Assembly (NCBI GenBank): GCA_016703745.1
Contig: JADJBK010000006.1
Coordinates: forward strand, 1-64,000
From: Nitrosomonas sp.
Lineage (GTDB): Bacteria; Pseudomonadota; Gammaproteobacteria; Burkholderiales; Nitrosomonadaceae
DNA length: 64,000 nucleotides
Reading direction: 5' to 3'
Positions 53,876-63,041 of this stretch are shown in pieces; position 1 is the first letter of the stretch; each line of letters starts with the position of its first letter. The notes under the pieces are model-generated. The model had not been told where the DNA came from and did not search any database. It saw nothing but the letters and a program-made list of their open reading frames with translations. Made by a program: the position numbers and the translations under genes.

Positions 53876-55333
53876 TCATTTACGCCAGAAGGCTGCAGTA
53901 AACACAATAATCAATGTGTAAAACTCTAGCCTGCCCAACAACATGGCAAAGCTGCACAGCCATATCTGAAAGTCATTAAGTGAAACATAGGTCGTCGCTG
54001 GGCCTATTCCACCCAGACCTGGGCCCAGATTGTTCAGGCAGGCTATTGCCGCTGAGAAGGCGGTAATCTCATCCAGGCCGCTTAATGTGAGAATCAAAGT
54101 CATCACTACGATACTGGTCAGGTAGACAAACAGAAATACCAGTACTGCAAAAATAATCTTATTGGAAATGACACTCTGTCCGATCTTGACCGGAGAAACC
54201 GCCCGAGGGTGCATGATGGTAATCATTTCTTTAAAAAACTGCTGATAAAGTATGCGCACGCGAATCATTTTAATTCCACCACCGGTTGATCCTGAGGAAG
54301 TGCAAAATCCTGATAGAAACAACATCCATAATGGGGCAAATACCGGCCAGATAGCATAATCAGTATTGCTGTAACCCGTGGTTGTCGCGACGGATACCAC
54401 ATTGAAGGCAGCATAGCGCAATGCTTCAATGGGATGGGTATAAATGTCCATTTTCCAGAGATAGCCAGCCAGTCCAATACAACTCGTTAATACGGTAAAC
54501 AGAAATAGTTTTATTTCGGGGTCGGGCCGATAAGGTGCGAAGCTTTTAGTACGCCACACCATAAAATGTGATGCAAAATTGATTCCCGCAATCAGCATGA
54601 ATACGATTGCCACCATTTCGATTAATGGCGAATTCCAATAGCCGTAACTGGCGTCATGTGAGGAAAATCCACCTAGACCGAGGGTAGTAAAGGCATGAAT
54701 GATCGCGTCAAATCCGCTCATCCCCGCCAGCCAGTAAGCGCAGGCGCAAAGCAGTGTCAGGACGGTATATACCATCCATAGTCCTTTTGCAGTCTCCGCA
54801 ATCCGAGGCGTTAATTTGGATTCTTTCATCGGCCCTGGAATTTCTGCCTTGAAAAGCTGACGCCCACCCACTCCTAACATAGGCAGAATGGCTACTGCCA
54901 GTACGATCAAACCCATGCCACCCAACCAGATCATCAATCCACGCCACAAATTGATGGAGTAGGGCAATGAATCCAGACCCGTTAAAACTGTTCCCCCTGT
55001 CGCCGTCAAACCTGAGGTTGCTTCAAAATAAGACTTGGCAAAGCCCAGTTCGGGAAAGTAGCTCAGAATGGGCAGCATGCCAAATAATGGCAAGGATAAC
55101 CACGTCAGCACTACCAGCAGAAAACCATCGCGTATCTGTAATTCGCGTTTGAAGCGACGGGTAGTTAGCCATAGCGCGGCTCCCGTAAGCAGTGTAGTCA
55201 ACAATGCCTGCAGAAAAACATTCAGTGATGCATCCTGACCGAGATAAGCTGCCATACATGGCAGCAGCATCGTCAACCCGAATACGATGATCAATTTGCC
55301 GAGAATATTGACGACCGCCAATAAATGATTCAT
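53876..55333 (-). CDS. trkH: Trk potassium uptake protein, channel subunit
   Basis: A 485-residue TrkH with repeated pore segments: FEATSGLTATGGTVL, FTTLGLGGFSSHDASYGYWN, FNVVSVATTTGYSNTDY and CLNNLGPGLGGIGPATTYVS, each with the selectivity glycine. It takes up potassium with TrkA. It lies 12 bases after trkA, in one operon. Confidence 0.95.
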   Translation of the reverse strand: MNHLLAVVNILGKLIIVFGLTMLLPCMAAYLGQDASLNVFLQALLTTLLTGAALWLTTRRFKRELQIRDGFLLVVLTWLSLPLFGMLPILSYFPELGFAKSYFEATSGLTATGGTVLTGLDSLPYSINLWRGLMIWLGGMGLIVLAVAILPMLGVGGRQLFKAEIPGPMKESKLTPRIAETAKGLWMVYTVLTLLCACAYWLAGMSGFDAIIHAFTTLGLGGFSSHDASYGYWNSPLIEMVAIVFMLIAGINFASHFMVWRTKSFAPYRPDPEIKLFLFTVLTSCIGLAGYLWKMDIYTHPIEALRYAAFNVVSVATTTGYSNTDYAIWPVFAPLWMLFLSGFCTSSGSTGGGIKMIRVRILYQQFFKEMITIMHPRAVSPVKIGQSVISNKIIFAVLVFLFVYLTSIVVMTLILTLSGLDEITAFSAAIACLNNLGPGLGGIGPATTYVSLNDFQIWLCSFAMLLGRLEFYTLIIVFTAAFWRK

Positions 55334-55345
55334 CGCAAATCGTGG

Positions 55346-56791
55346 CTATATAAAAGCCACGTCCACCTGAAACAGTTTTTCTACCTGGCGAATCATTTTT
55401 TTGTTGACGACAAACATAATGACATGATCATTCTGCTCGATCACTGTATCATGATGAGCGATAAGCACTCGCGGCAAACTGGGAAGTGTGGTAATACTGT
55501 GCTTGAGGTTTCCTGACTCGTCGAGCAGCGCATCGTCGCCAGGTATGTCGCGTACAATTGCGCCGATAGTTGCGCCCTTGGGTAACTTGATTTCATCAAC
55601 TCTGCGGCCAACTACCTGGGAGGCGTTGGCATGACCGTGGGCAACCAGTTCCAGCGCTTCGGCAGCACCACGGCGAAGACTGTGTACAACGGCGACATCG
55701 CCTTGTCTGACGTAAGCCAGCAAGGAGCCAATCGTTACTTGTGCGGGTGAAATGGCAATATCGATACCGCTGCTCTGCATCAAATCCACATAGATACCCC
55801 GGTTGATCAAGGAAATGACCTTGCGCGTTCCCATGCGTTTTGCCATCAGGGCGGCCATAATATTATTTTCGTCATCATTGGTCAGCGCGCAGAATACGTC
55901 CATTTCTCCAATGTTTTCACTTTCCAGTAGTTCTTCATCGGTTGCATCGCCATGCAACACCAGCACATTATTCAAATCTTGCGCTAGTGTTTCGCAAGCC
56001 TTGCCATCATATTCAATAATTCTGACCTGATAGGTTTCCTGCAGAGCCATCGCCAGCCGTTTACCGATTTTTCCACCACCGGCAATCATTACCCGCCTCA
56101 CAGGCTTGTCCATCCGACGCAATTCCCGAAGTACCAGCCGTATGTCGTTTGATGCCGCAATAAAAAACACCTCGTCACCGGCTTCCACAACAGTATTGCC
56201 TTCAGGGATAATCGGACGATCATGTCGAAAAATTGCGGCCACCCTGGTTTCAACATTGGGGACATGGTTACGCAATTCCTTCAACTGCTGGCCAACCAGA
56301 GGTCCGCCATGGAAAGCCTTAACAGCCACGAGACTGACTTTACCTGAGGCAAAATCCAGAACCTGCAACGCTTCTGGAAATTCGATCAGTTTCTCGATGT
56401 AGCGCGTCAGAATCTGTTCAGGGCAAATTGCAAAATCTACACAAAAATTTTCATCGGAGAAGATGAGAGGGTGGTCCAGATACTCACTGGAACGGATTCG
56501 TGCGATTCTGGTAGGGGTGTTAAAGAGACTCTTGGCGAGTTTGCAGGCAACCAGATTGGTTTCGTCGCTACCAGTAACTGCAAGCAGGATATCCGCATCG
56601 TCTAAACCGGCCTGGGTCAGAATTGAGGGATGCGAGGCATTGCCAACTATAGTGCGCAGATCCAGGCGATCCTGTAACAAACTAAGCCTGCTGCTGGATA
56701 CATCGACAACAGTAATGTCGTTAGACTCGCCAGTCAGACTTTCCGCAACTGTGGATCCAACCCGGCCAGCACCTAGAATAATAATCCTCAA
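55346..56791 (-). CDS. trkA: Trk potassium uptake protein, NAD-binding regulatory subunit
   Basis: A 481-residue protein of two RCK repeats: MRIIILGAGRVGSTVAESLT (residues 1-20) and VMIAGGGKIGKRLAMALQET (about 233), each followed by a TrkA-C domain. It gates TrkH by nucleotide binding. Length is that of a standard double-repeat TrkA. Divergent from the tRNA cluster region. Confidence 0.96.
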   Translation of the reverse strand: MRIIILGAGRVGSTVAESLTGESNDITVVDVSSSRLSLLQDRLDLRTIVGNASHPSILTQAGLDDADILLAVTGSDETNLVACKLAKSLFNTPTRIARIRSSEYLDHPLIFSDENFCVDFAICPEQILTRYIEKLIEFPEALQVLDFASGKVSLVAVKAFHGGPLVGQQLKELRNHVPNVETRVAAIFRHDRPIIPEGNTVVEAGDEVFFIAASNDIRLVLRELRRMDKPVRRVMIAGGGKIGKRLAMALQETYQVRIIEYDGKACETLAQDLNNVLVLHGDATDEELLESENIGEMDVFCALTNDDENNIMAALMAKRMGTRKVISLINRGIYVDLMQSSGIDIAISPAQVTIGSLLAYVRQGDVAVVHSLRRGAAEALELVAHGHANASQVVGRRVDEIKLPKGATIGAIVRDIPGDDALLDESGNLKHSITTLPSLPRVLIAHHDTVIEQNDHVIMFVVNKKMIRQVEKLFQVDVAFI

Positions 56792-57026
56792 TCGCTAGCG
56801 CCTATCCCATCCGAAGCAACGGGTTATCGTAACGGGTGGTTGATGATGCGTGAGCTTTAGAAGTACACTTCAGTGTCATGATGGCTTCTATAAACCGTTT
56901 TATTTTCCTGGGAATTGTTTCGGTACTGACCCAGCTGAGATCGGGCAGGATAAACAAGTACAACAGCAGAAGTAAGGTGATGTTTGGGAAGCTTATCTAT
57001 TGCGGATTCATTTTTCACAGAATAAC

Positions 57027-57103
57027 TGGGGTGACTGATGGGGCTCGAACCCACGACAACCGGAATCACAATCCGGGACTCTACCAACTGAGCTACAGCC
57101 ACC
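57027..57103 (-). tRNA. tRNA-His (GTG)
   Basis: On the minus strand the cloverleaf starts GGTGGCTGTAGCTCAGTTGG, with the G-1 unique to tRNA-His pairing with C73. The anticodon GTG lies in CGGATTGTGATTCCG, the T loop is GGTTCGAGCCC, and the acceptor ends CAGTCACCCCA with encoded CCA. It is the last gene of a three-tRNA unit. Confidence 0.97.
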
Positions 57104-57179
57104 ATATTAAGAGATTTCAAGGGCAGATCATGATTTCTGCCAAACACGGGTAATATACAAAACGCTACCTTTCCCAATC

Positions 57180-57256
57180 TGGCGTGCCCGACAGGAATCG
57201 AACCTGTAACCCCCAGCTTAGAAGGCTGGTGCTCTATCCGGTTGAGCTACGGGCAC
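57180..57256 (-). tRNA. tRNA-Arg (TCT)
   Basis: The minus strand begins GTGCCCGTAGCTCAACCGG. The anticodon stem-loop CCAGCCTTCTAAGCTGG carries anticodon TCT, the T arm is ACAGGTTCGATTCCTGT, and the acceptor closes with CGGGCACGCCA including CCA. Middle gene of the tRNA unit. Confidence 0.97.
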
Positions 57257-57295
57257 TAATACTCAAACCGGCTCGACGCAAAATAATGTGCAATC

Positions 57296-57372
57296 TGGTC
57301 GGGGTGGAGAGATTTGAACTCCCGACATCCTGGTCCCAAACCAGGCGCGCTACCAGACTACGCTACACCCCG
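57296..57372 (-). tRNA. tRNA-Pro (TGG)
   Basis: The minus strand begins CGGGGTGTAGCGTAGTCTGG. The anticodon loop CCTGGTTTGGGACCAGG carries TGG, the T arm is GGGAGTTCAAATCTCTC, and the acceptor ends CACCCCGACCA including CCA. First gene of the tRNA unit, directly after its promoter. Confidence 0.97.
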
Positions 57373-57383
57373 AAAAGTTGGCT

Positions 57384-57412
57384 ACTATACCTGTATGCCG
57401 TGTATGCGTCAA
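57384..57412 (-). promoter_or_regulatory. Sigma-70 promoter of the tRNA operon
   Basis: On the minus strand TTGACG (57407-57412) and TATAGT (57384-57389) are separated by exactly 17 bases and lie 11 bases upstream of the first tRNA-Pro base. This is a strong, near-consensus promoter for the Pro-Arg-His unit. Confidence 0.85.
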
Positions 57413-57712
57413 ATTCTGCTTCGACCACTCCGGGCTCCACAATGCTGAATTCGGTATTTTGTTATACAATTGCTCACGTTGCCCAGGCGCAAAAAAAGTG
57501 GTTCTATAAATTTGATATTTCAGGTAAAAAATCAGCAGAATAGACTGGGCACACAAAAAATTAATTGCGCTGTTTGGTCATAAAAGAAACCGCTAATAAT
57601 ATCAACATGATAGTCGTGTATTACGTGTCATAATTGCTGGCTTTGTTGCAACGTTATAACTAGCTGTATTTTAACTACAAATTAATATTTTTTTGGAAAA
57701 GGCGGGGAATTT
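57413..57712. other. Intergenic region between the tRNA promoter and a His-rich protein gene
   Basis: This 300-base AT-rich stretch contains no supported gene. The last 100 bases presumably hold the promoter of the downstream secreted-protein gene, whose ribosome site is AAAGGCGGGGAATT. A GGCTTTGTTGCAACG word at 57641-57655 resembles some IS ends but has no partner. Nothing else stands out. Confidence 0.5.
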
Positions 57713-58351
57713 ATGAGAAAAAAATTACAAAACAAATTTTTTACGGGGTTATTCGTTACGGCATTTATGTTGTTGCTATCACTGCCTCTGTCTGCACAGT
57801 TGATGCTCGCGCATGAGGGTCATCATGGCGCGGGAGGATGCGTCATCAATTCAGGAGATTTTCCCGTTACAGTCAGCATATACGAAGTTCCCAAAGAAGA
57901 TATTCCGCCGATGCATTCCTTTTGTGATCATGTTCCTGGTGTCGGAAAAGTCAACGTGACAATCGAAATCTCAGATCTCGATACACGCGAGATTCCGATT
58001 GCGGTTCGCCTGGTAATGGATGCGCATGAAGGTATGGATCACGGTGAACATGAATTACTTTACATGCCTGCTGAGCAGTATCTGTCTGGAATTATTGTTG
58101 TTTCAACCGAATTTGATGAACTCGGTCAATACTCCATCCTGCTGGAAACCGATGATGGTGCGGGCAATGTAAAAACCGCTGTGCGTGTCCCGGTTCATGT
58201 AGGGGGCAGTGGGGGTCATGGTGGTCATGGTGGTGGATTAGGCATGCTGGAGATTATCTTTCTGATTGCTGCAGCGGGAGGCGGAGTCGCTTTTTTCCTC
58301 ATGCGCAAGAAAAATAGTGACAAGGATCTTGCCAAAGAATCCCAAACCTGA
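57713..58351 (+). CDS. Exported histidine-rich membrane-anchored protein, unknown function
   Basis: A 212-residue protein with a signal peptide (FFTGLFVTAFMLLLSLPLSA). The mature start is LAHEGHHGAGGCVINSGDFP, followed by a beta-rich domain with DAHEGMDHGEHELLYMPAEQ. A His-Gly linker (GGSGGHGGHGGGLGM) leads to one C-terminal membrane helix (LEIIFLIAAAGGGVAFFL) and a basic tail (MRKKN). The clusters of histidine, methionine and aspartate suggest periplasmic metal (copper or nickel) binding, which is inference. I do not recognise a named family. It is a single gene. Confidence 0.75.
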   Translation: MRKKLQNKFFTGLFVTAFMLLLSLPLSAQLMLAHEGHHGAGGCVINSGDFPVTVSIYEVPKEDIPPMHSFCDHVPGVGKVNVTIEISDLDTREIPIAVRLVMDAHEGMDHGEHELLYMPAEQYLSGIIVVSTEFDELGQYSILLETDDGAGNVKTAVRVPVHVGGSGGHGGHGGGLGMLEIIFLIAAAGGGVAFFLMRKKNSDKDLAKESQT

Positions 58352-58485
58352 TTTTTGTATCTTTTATTAGCAGTGAATTTCATCAGTAACCGGCGGCCAG
58401 ATAATAAAACTTTTCTGGCTGTGCGGAAGCGGCATCCTGTCGGTATCAGCAGCGTCGTTCACGCATTGAGGAAATCAAGGAAAAA

Positions 58486-58971
58486 ATGATGATTTTTACT
58501 CTGTCCTCGCCTTCTTTTGCGCACAACGGGCTGATACCGGCACGGCATACTTGCGATAATCATGATTTGTCTCCAGGGCTGAACTGGATAAACATTCCAG
58601 ATAAAGCTCTCAGTCTGGTTTTGATCGTTGATGATCCGGATGCGCCCGATCCTGCTGCACCGAAGATGACCTGGGTACATTGGATACTGTACAACCTTCC
58701 ACCAGCAACCCGTGGGTTACCTGAAAATGTCATGGCCAATGATTTACCTGCTGGCACACTACAGGGGCTCAACAACTGGAATCGGGCAGGGTATGGTGGT
58801 CCTTGTCCACCGATTGGAATGCATCGTTATTTTCACAAACTTTATGCGCTCGATATTGTTCTGCCTGATCTGAAACAGCCAACCAAAGCAATGCTGGAAG
58901 AGGCTATGCGCGGTCATATCATTGATCGGGCTGAGTTGGTTGGCCTGTACATCCGCCCTGTAAATTGTTGA
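58486..58971 (+). CDS. YbhB/YbcL-family Raf kinase inhibitor-like protein
   Basis: A 161-residue PEBP-fold protein: LIPARHTCDNHDLSPGLNWI, SLVLIVDDPDAPDPAAPKMT, WVHWILYNLPP and NRAGYGGPCPPIGMHRYFHK, in which the DPDAP and PPxGxHRYxF ligand-pocket motifs are intact. Bacterial members bind small anionic ligands; no kinase pathway is implied. No export signal is evident. Single gene before apt. Confidence 0.9.
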   Translation: MMIFTLSSPSFAHNGLIPARHTCDNHDLSPGLNWINIPDKALSLVLIVDDPDAPDPAAPKMTWVHWILYNLPPATRGLPENVMANDLPAGTLQGLNNWNRAGYGGPCPPIGMHRYFHKLYALDIVLPDLKQPTKAMLEEAMRGHIIDRAELVGLYIRPVNC

Positions 58972-59068
58972 AATTGCTATCTTTATATTTTGTTTTTTCT
59001 AACCCGAGTGGTCGACAGCATTCTGCAGCACACCTGCAAAATTTTTTCGCTCTATTTTCTGTCTATTT

Positions 59069-59593
59069 ATGCCTATTAAATCGTTGATTCGTACTATCCC
59101 TCACTATCCCAGAGAGGGAATCATGTTTCGGGATATCACTACGCTACTAAAAGACCCGACCGGATTGCGAGTCATGATTGAGAAAATTGTTGATCGCTAC
59201 CGTAGTGAGAATATAGACAAGGTTGTCGGTATTGAATCACGAGGATTTATTGTTGCGGCGCCTGTCGCTTATGCCTTGGGTGCAGGCTTTGTTCCAGTTC
59301 GTAAGCAGGGAAAATTGCCTGCGGCAACGATTGGTTGTGACTACCAGCTTGAGTATGGACATGATCGGGTAGAAATTCATATTGATGCAATCAATGAAAA
59401 CGATAAGGTCTTGTTGATAGATGACTTGATTGCCACTGGCGGCACGATGGAGGCGGCTCTGAAACTGATGTTGGATATGAAGGCGGAGGTGGTAGAGTGC
59501 TGTGCTGTCATTAATTTACCAGTTGTTGGTGGTGCAGAGCGGTTGCAAAAACAGGGATATAAACTTCATTCCCTGTGCACTTTTGAGGAATAA
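59069..59593 (+). CDS. apt: Adenine phosphoribosyltransferase
   Basis: A 174-residue enzyme: IKSLIRTIPHYPREGIMFRD, GIESRGFIVAAPVAYALGAG and the PRPP-binding VLLIDDLIATGGTMEAALKL define Apt. It salvages adenine to AMP. Lies 51 bases before serS in the same direction. Confidence 0.96.
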   Translation: MPIKSLIRTIPHYPREGIMFRDITTLLKDPTGLRVMIEKIVDRYRSENIDKVVGIESRGFIVAAPVAYALGAGFVPVRKQGKLPAATIGCDYQLEYGHDRVEIHIDAINENDKVLLIDDLIATGGTMEAALKLMLDMKAEVVECCAVINLPVVGGAERLQKQGYKLHSLCTFEE

Positions 59594-59644
59594 TCCCGAT
59601 TTCCTGTCATTCGCAGGGATAATTAAAGATAAATTTAAAATGTC

Positions 59645-60970
59645 ATGCTAGATATTCAACTACTGCGTAATGATCTGGAAACGATTACTGCTCATCTGGC
59701 GCGTAGAGGATATGCGCTTCCAACAACCGCTTTTGAAACGCTCGAAACCAGGCGTAAATCGATACAGACTCAAGTACAGACATTGCAGGCAAAGCGGAAT
59801 GCTTCATCCAAACAAATTGGAATTGCCAAGCAACGGGGAGAAGATATTGTTTCCATCATGGCCGAGGTCGCGACGCTTGGTGATGAGTTGAAGCAGGCGG
59901 AATCGCAACTTGACGAGGTGCAGACTGAATTTCAGCAGTTGTTGATGGAAATCCCCAATCTGCCTCATGAGAGTGTGCCGTTTGGGAAAAGTGAGGCTGA
60001 CAATGTCGAATTGCGGCGCTGGGGAATACCAGCAACCTATACATTTCCGGTCAAAGATCATGTCGCGGTGGGTGAGCAACTGGGTCTGCTCGATTTTGAA
60101 ACCGCGTCCAAGCTTAGTGGTGCCCGTTTCAGCCTGCTCAAAGGAGGTATTGCCCGCCTACACCGCGCACTTGCCCAATTCATGTTGGATACACACACTC
60201 AGGAACATGGTTATCAGGAGATTTATGCTCCTTATCTGGTTAACTCCGCCTGTTTGCGTGGCACGGGTCAACTTCCAAAATTCAAGGCGGATATCTTTTC
60301 TGTTCGGACGAATGTGCATGATACAGGAGACACCGGAACCCATATTGCAAATCAAGGGGAGACGTCTGAATTACATCTGATCCCTACTGCTGAAGTCCCT
60401 TTGACCAATATGGTGCGCGACGAGATTGTTCCACTCGAAAATCTTCCAATCAAACTGGTTGCGCACACTCCTTGCTTCCGTTCTGAAGCTGGCAGCTACG
60501 GAAAAGATACGCGTGGGCTTATCCGTCAGCACCAGTTTGATAAAGTAGAGCTCGTACAAGTTACTCAGCCAGAAGATTCCTATCACGCACTGGAGTCACT
60601 GGTCAGTCATGCTGAAAAAATTCTGCAAAAATTGGTGTTACCTTATCGGGTCATGTTGCTGTGTAGTGGCGATATGGGATTTGCTGCTGCCAAAACCTAT
60701 GATATCGAAGTCTGGCTGCCTGCCCAAAATACATACCGGGAAATTTCTTCATGCAGTAACTGTGAAGCATTTCAGGCCAGACGGATGCAAGCGCGTTTTC
60801 GCGGCAAACAAGGTAAACCGGAGCTTCTGCATACCCTGAATGGATCTGGCCTGGCGGTGGGACGTACCTTGGTCGCCATTCTGGAAAATTATCAGAATGT
60901 GGACGGTAGTGTCACGATCCCGGAAATCTTGCGCACTTATATGAATGGCCTTGACCGGCTTGCTCCATGA
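59645..60970 (+). CDS. serS: Seryl-tRNA synthetase
   Basis: A 441-residue class II synthetase: N-terminal coiled coil (about 25-110, binds the tRNA-Ser long arm), motif 1 region around DTHTQEHGYQEIYAPYLVN, motif 2 CFRSEAGSYGKDTRGLIRQH and motif 3 GSGLAVGRTLVAILENYQ, with serine recognition in LIPTAEVPLTNMVRDEI. All catalytic parts are intact. Confidence 0.98.
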   Translation: MLDIQLLRNDLETITAHLARRGYALPTTAFETLETRRKSIQTQVQTLQAKRNASSKQIGIAKQRGEDIVSIMAEVATLGDELKQAESQLDEVQTEFQQLLMEIPNLPHESVPFGKSEADNVELRRWGIPATYTFPVKDHVAVGEQLGLLDFETASKLSGARFSLLKGGIARLHRALAQFMLDTHTQEHGYQEIYAPYLVNSACLRGTGQLPKFKADIFSVRTNVHDTGDTGTHIANQGETSELHLIPTAEVPLTNMVRDEIVPLENLPIKLVAHTPCFRSEAGSYGKDTRGLIRQHQFDKVELVQVTQPEDSYHALESLVSHAEKILQKLVLPYRVMLLCSGDMGFAAAKTYDIEVWLPAQNTYREISSCSNCEAFQARRMQARFRGKQGKPELLHTLNGSGLAVGRTLVAILENYQNVDGSVTIPEILRTYMNGLDRLAP

Positions 60971-61027
60971 AGCGCACAATGTTGTCACGCTATATTTTTA
61001 GATAGACTACCAGCGGAGGACACTGAC

Positions 61028-61717
61028 ATGCAGAACGAAACCCACAATACCACCCAGTCCAAGAGTGATATCAACCGCTTTGCTGAAGAAATACGTGAAG
61101 CAGTTGCGCAGGGTGGGGATATTGAGAAAAAGATTAGAGAACTGACCCTTGAGGCGATGCATACCCACGGTCTGGATATGGAGTCATTAAAGAAAATTGC
61201 GACCGCTGTCATGGAAGGCGCGCATGAGGGTTCGCAACATGCGCTAGCGCATGCTACCGAGCAATCCCATGCTGCGCAGACCCAGATTGTTCAGGCAGTT
61301 GCCGGGCTGGATACCGCGTTTGCCCAGCTAGCAAGTGCTTCAAAACTGGCACTGGAAGAAGCGGCCAGTAAAGCCAGGCAATTCTCGCAAGGGGAGTTAA
61401 CCAAAACACAGGCTGACCTGGAAAGCTTGGAAACTCTTTTTCTGGAAACTTTAAGTCATGCCGCCAAAGCAGCGCAGGGATTAATTGCAGAGACATTACA
61501 GGATGTCCATACACATGCGGTGCGTAATGGAACAGCCGTTGGCGCCCAACTGAAAGACACTCTGGCAGTTCTGGCGCATCAAGTTGCCTCAACCGGGCGC
61601 GCGCAGGTCGAAGCAGGCTTGCAACTGACGCAAATGACAGCAGATATGTTGCACAAAATATCCAGCGGCGTGCTTACCGGTATTGCGGATCGCATCAGAC
61701 AGCATGATGACAAGTAA
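61028..61717 (+). CDS. Helical coiled-coil protein (probably DUF6781), unknown function
   Basis: A 229-residue, alanine- and glutamine-rich, almost wholly helical protein with apolipoprotein-like repeats (for example ASKARQFSQGELTKTQADLE and GLIAETLQDVHTHAVRNGTA). Preceded by GCGGAGGACACTGAC. Such DUF6781-type proteins occur in ammonia oxidisers and other betaproteobacteria; I assign the family from memory only. There is no signal peptide or membrane helix. A role in membrane surface or granule (polyester) association is conceivable but unproven. Confidence 0.75.
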   Translation: MQNETHNTTQSKSDINRFAEEIREAVAQGGDIEKKIRELTLEAMHTHGLDMESLKKIATAVMEGAHEGSQHALAHATEQSHAAQTQIVQAVAGLDTAFAQLASASKLALEEAASKARQFSQGELTKTQADLESLETLFLETLSHAAKAAQGLIAETLQDVHTHAVRNGTAVGAQLKDTLAVLAHQVASTGRAQVEAGLQLTQMTADMLHKISSGVLTGIADRIRQHDDK

Positions 61718-61728
61718 TATCTGTCAGA

Positions 61729-62397
61729 TTAGAAATTAGTTTTAGCGGGTTTCCAGCCTAAATCTGCGCCGATACGCGCAAATATGTGCTCGAACATTTC
61801 TGTAGTGAGTCTCTTGGTTTGCGTATTGTAACGACTGCAATGATAACTGTCGTACAGCCGCAGATTGATGTCGAGCTCGTGTGCTGCGCCGTGGCTGAAC
61901 GGGAAATTTACTGATTTAAGCTCCAGCGCCATCACGATGGCACGATGCGCGACGCCACCTAGCGCTAATATTGCCTTGCCACCTTGTTCCACGAATTGAG
62001 CCAACTCATTTTTCAAAAATTGATTGCATTGCCGGATTTCACTGGTTTCTGGCTTGTTTGCGGGTGGTAGGCATTTAACTGCATTGGTAATACGACAGTC
62101 TGACAAAATCAACCCATCATCCAGTGCGATCGATTCATGATGGTTGGCCCATGCAAATTTATGTAAAGTCCGGTAGAGGAGCACACCCGCAAAATCACCG
62201 GTAAAAGGCCGACCGGTACGGCTTGCACCATGTAACCCTGGTGCAAGCCCGACAATCAGCAATCTCGCTGGAGTCGCGCCAAAAGGAGGTACGGGTCGCG
62301 CGTGGTAATCTGGATAGGCGGTCTTTACTTCATCAAGGTATTGCGCCAGACGTGTGCAACGGCGGCAGTCTGGTTCAAACGTCGAAGATTCAGGCAT
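61729..62397 (-). CDS. Uracil-DNA glycosylase, iron-sulfur family (UDGb-like)
   Basis: A 222-residue enzyme. Motif A LLIVGLAPGLHGASRTGRPF continuing TGDFAG and the C-terminal HCSRYNTQTKRLT are typical of family 5 (UDGb) glycosylases. Cysteines in CRRC near the start and in NAVKC (with C in the preceding SDCRI region) fit [4Fe-4S] coordination. It removes uracil and other deaminated bases from DNA. Divergent from efp with 43 bases between. Confidence 0.9.
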   Translation of the reverse strand: MPESSTFEPDCRRCTRLAQYLDEVKTAYPDYHARPVPPFGATPARLLIVGLAPGLHGASRTGRPFTGDFAGVLLYRTLHKFAWANHHESIALDDGLILSDCRITNAVKCLPPANKPETSEIRQCNQFLKNELAQFVEQGGKAILALGGVAHRAIVMALELKSVNFPFSHGAAHELDINLRLYDSYHCSRYNTQTKRLTTEMFEHIFARIGADLGWKPAKTNF

Positions 62398-62440
62398 AGT
62401 AGTTTATTGTAAAATAGGCGTTTAATTCGGACTAACAACC

Positions 62441-63007
62441 ATGGCCAAGATTCCGGCAACTGAAATCCGTGTGGGAGATCTGATCGAGTGGGATAAGCAT
62501 ATCTGGCGCGTGAGCAAATGTTATCACGTTCATGTCGGTGGACGTGGTGGTGCATTTATGCAGGTAGAGATGAAGGATATTGAAGCTGGTACCAAGATCA
62601 ACCAGCGTATCCGTAGTGATGAAAAAATTGAGCGCACGCTGGTTGAGCCGCGTGATATGACCTATCTTTATCAGGAAGATAGTGAGTATGTTTTTATGGA
62701 TCAACAAACCTATGAGCAGCTCAGCCTGCCGCAGGATTTTCTGGAAGGGCAGAGCGATTATCTGTTGCCCAACTCCGATCTGCAGATTAATTTCCACCAT
62801 GAACGACCGATCGGTGTCAAATTGCCACCCAATGTGGTTCTGACCGTGACTGAAACTGAACCCAGCATCAAAGGCGGAACCGCTACCAGCTCCTTCAAGC
62901 CCGCTACGGTTGAGACTGGGTTGGTTGTGATGGTGCCAACCTTTGTTACGCAGGGAGAAAAAATTAAAATCAATACCGATACAGGTGAGTATATCGAACG
63001 CATGTAA
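62441..63007 (+). CDS. efp: Elongation factor P with an arginine-tipped loop
   Basis: A 188-residue EF-P: MAKIPATEIRVGDLIEWDKH, the tip loop VHVGGRGGAF, then the OB domains (FMDQQTYEQLSLPQDFLEG, NVVLTVTETEPSIKGGTATS and TGEYIERM). EF-P rescues ribosomes stalled on proline runs. The backbone resembles alphaproteobacterial EF-P more than classical gamma-type, but the residue normally lysine at the loop tip (PGKG) is arginine (GGRG, Arg35). Arginine-type EF-Ps are modified by rhamnose via EarP. No earP lies in this window. Confidence 0.92.
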   Translation: MAKIPATEIRVGDLIEWDKHIWRVSKCYHVHVGGRGGAFMQVEMKDIEAGTKINQRIRSDEKIERTLVEPRDMTYLYQEDSEYVFMDQQTYEQLSLPQDFLEGQSDYLLPNSDLQINFHHERPIGVKLPPNVVLTVTETEPSIKGGTATSSFKPATVETGLVVMVPTFVTQGEKIKINTDTGEYIERM

Positions 63008-63041
63008 GCTATTTGCGATACCAGCCTGGACTGTGATAACT

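Noticed and set aside
53700..53921. Plus-strand open frame between the PilG-like gene and trkH
   Set aside because: It overlaps both real genes and has no family features.
56878..57153. Open frame across the region before and over tRNA-His
   Set aside because: It includes the tRNA antisense sequence and has no homology or ribosome site.
57184..57543. Open frame overlapping tRNA-Arg and tRNA-Pro on the opposite strand
   Set aside because: It covers two convincing tRNA genes and their promoter; a typical antisense artefact.
57641..57655. GGCTTTGTTGCAACG resembling IS6-type ends
   Set aside because: There is no inverted partner, target duplication or transposase nearby; probably coincidence.
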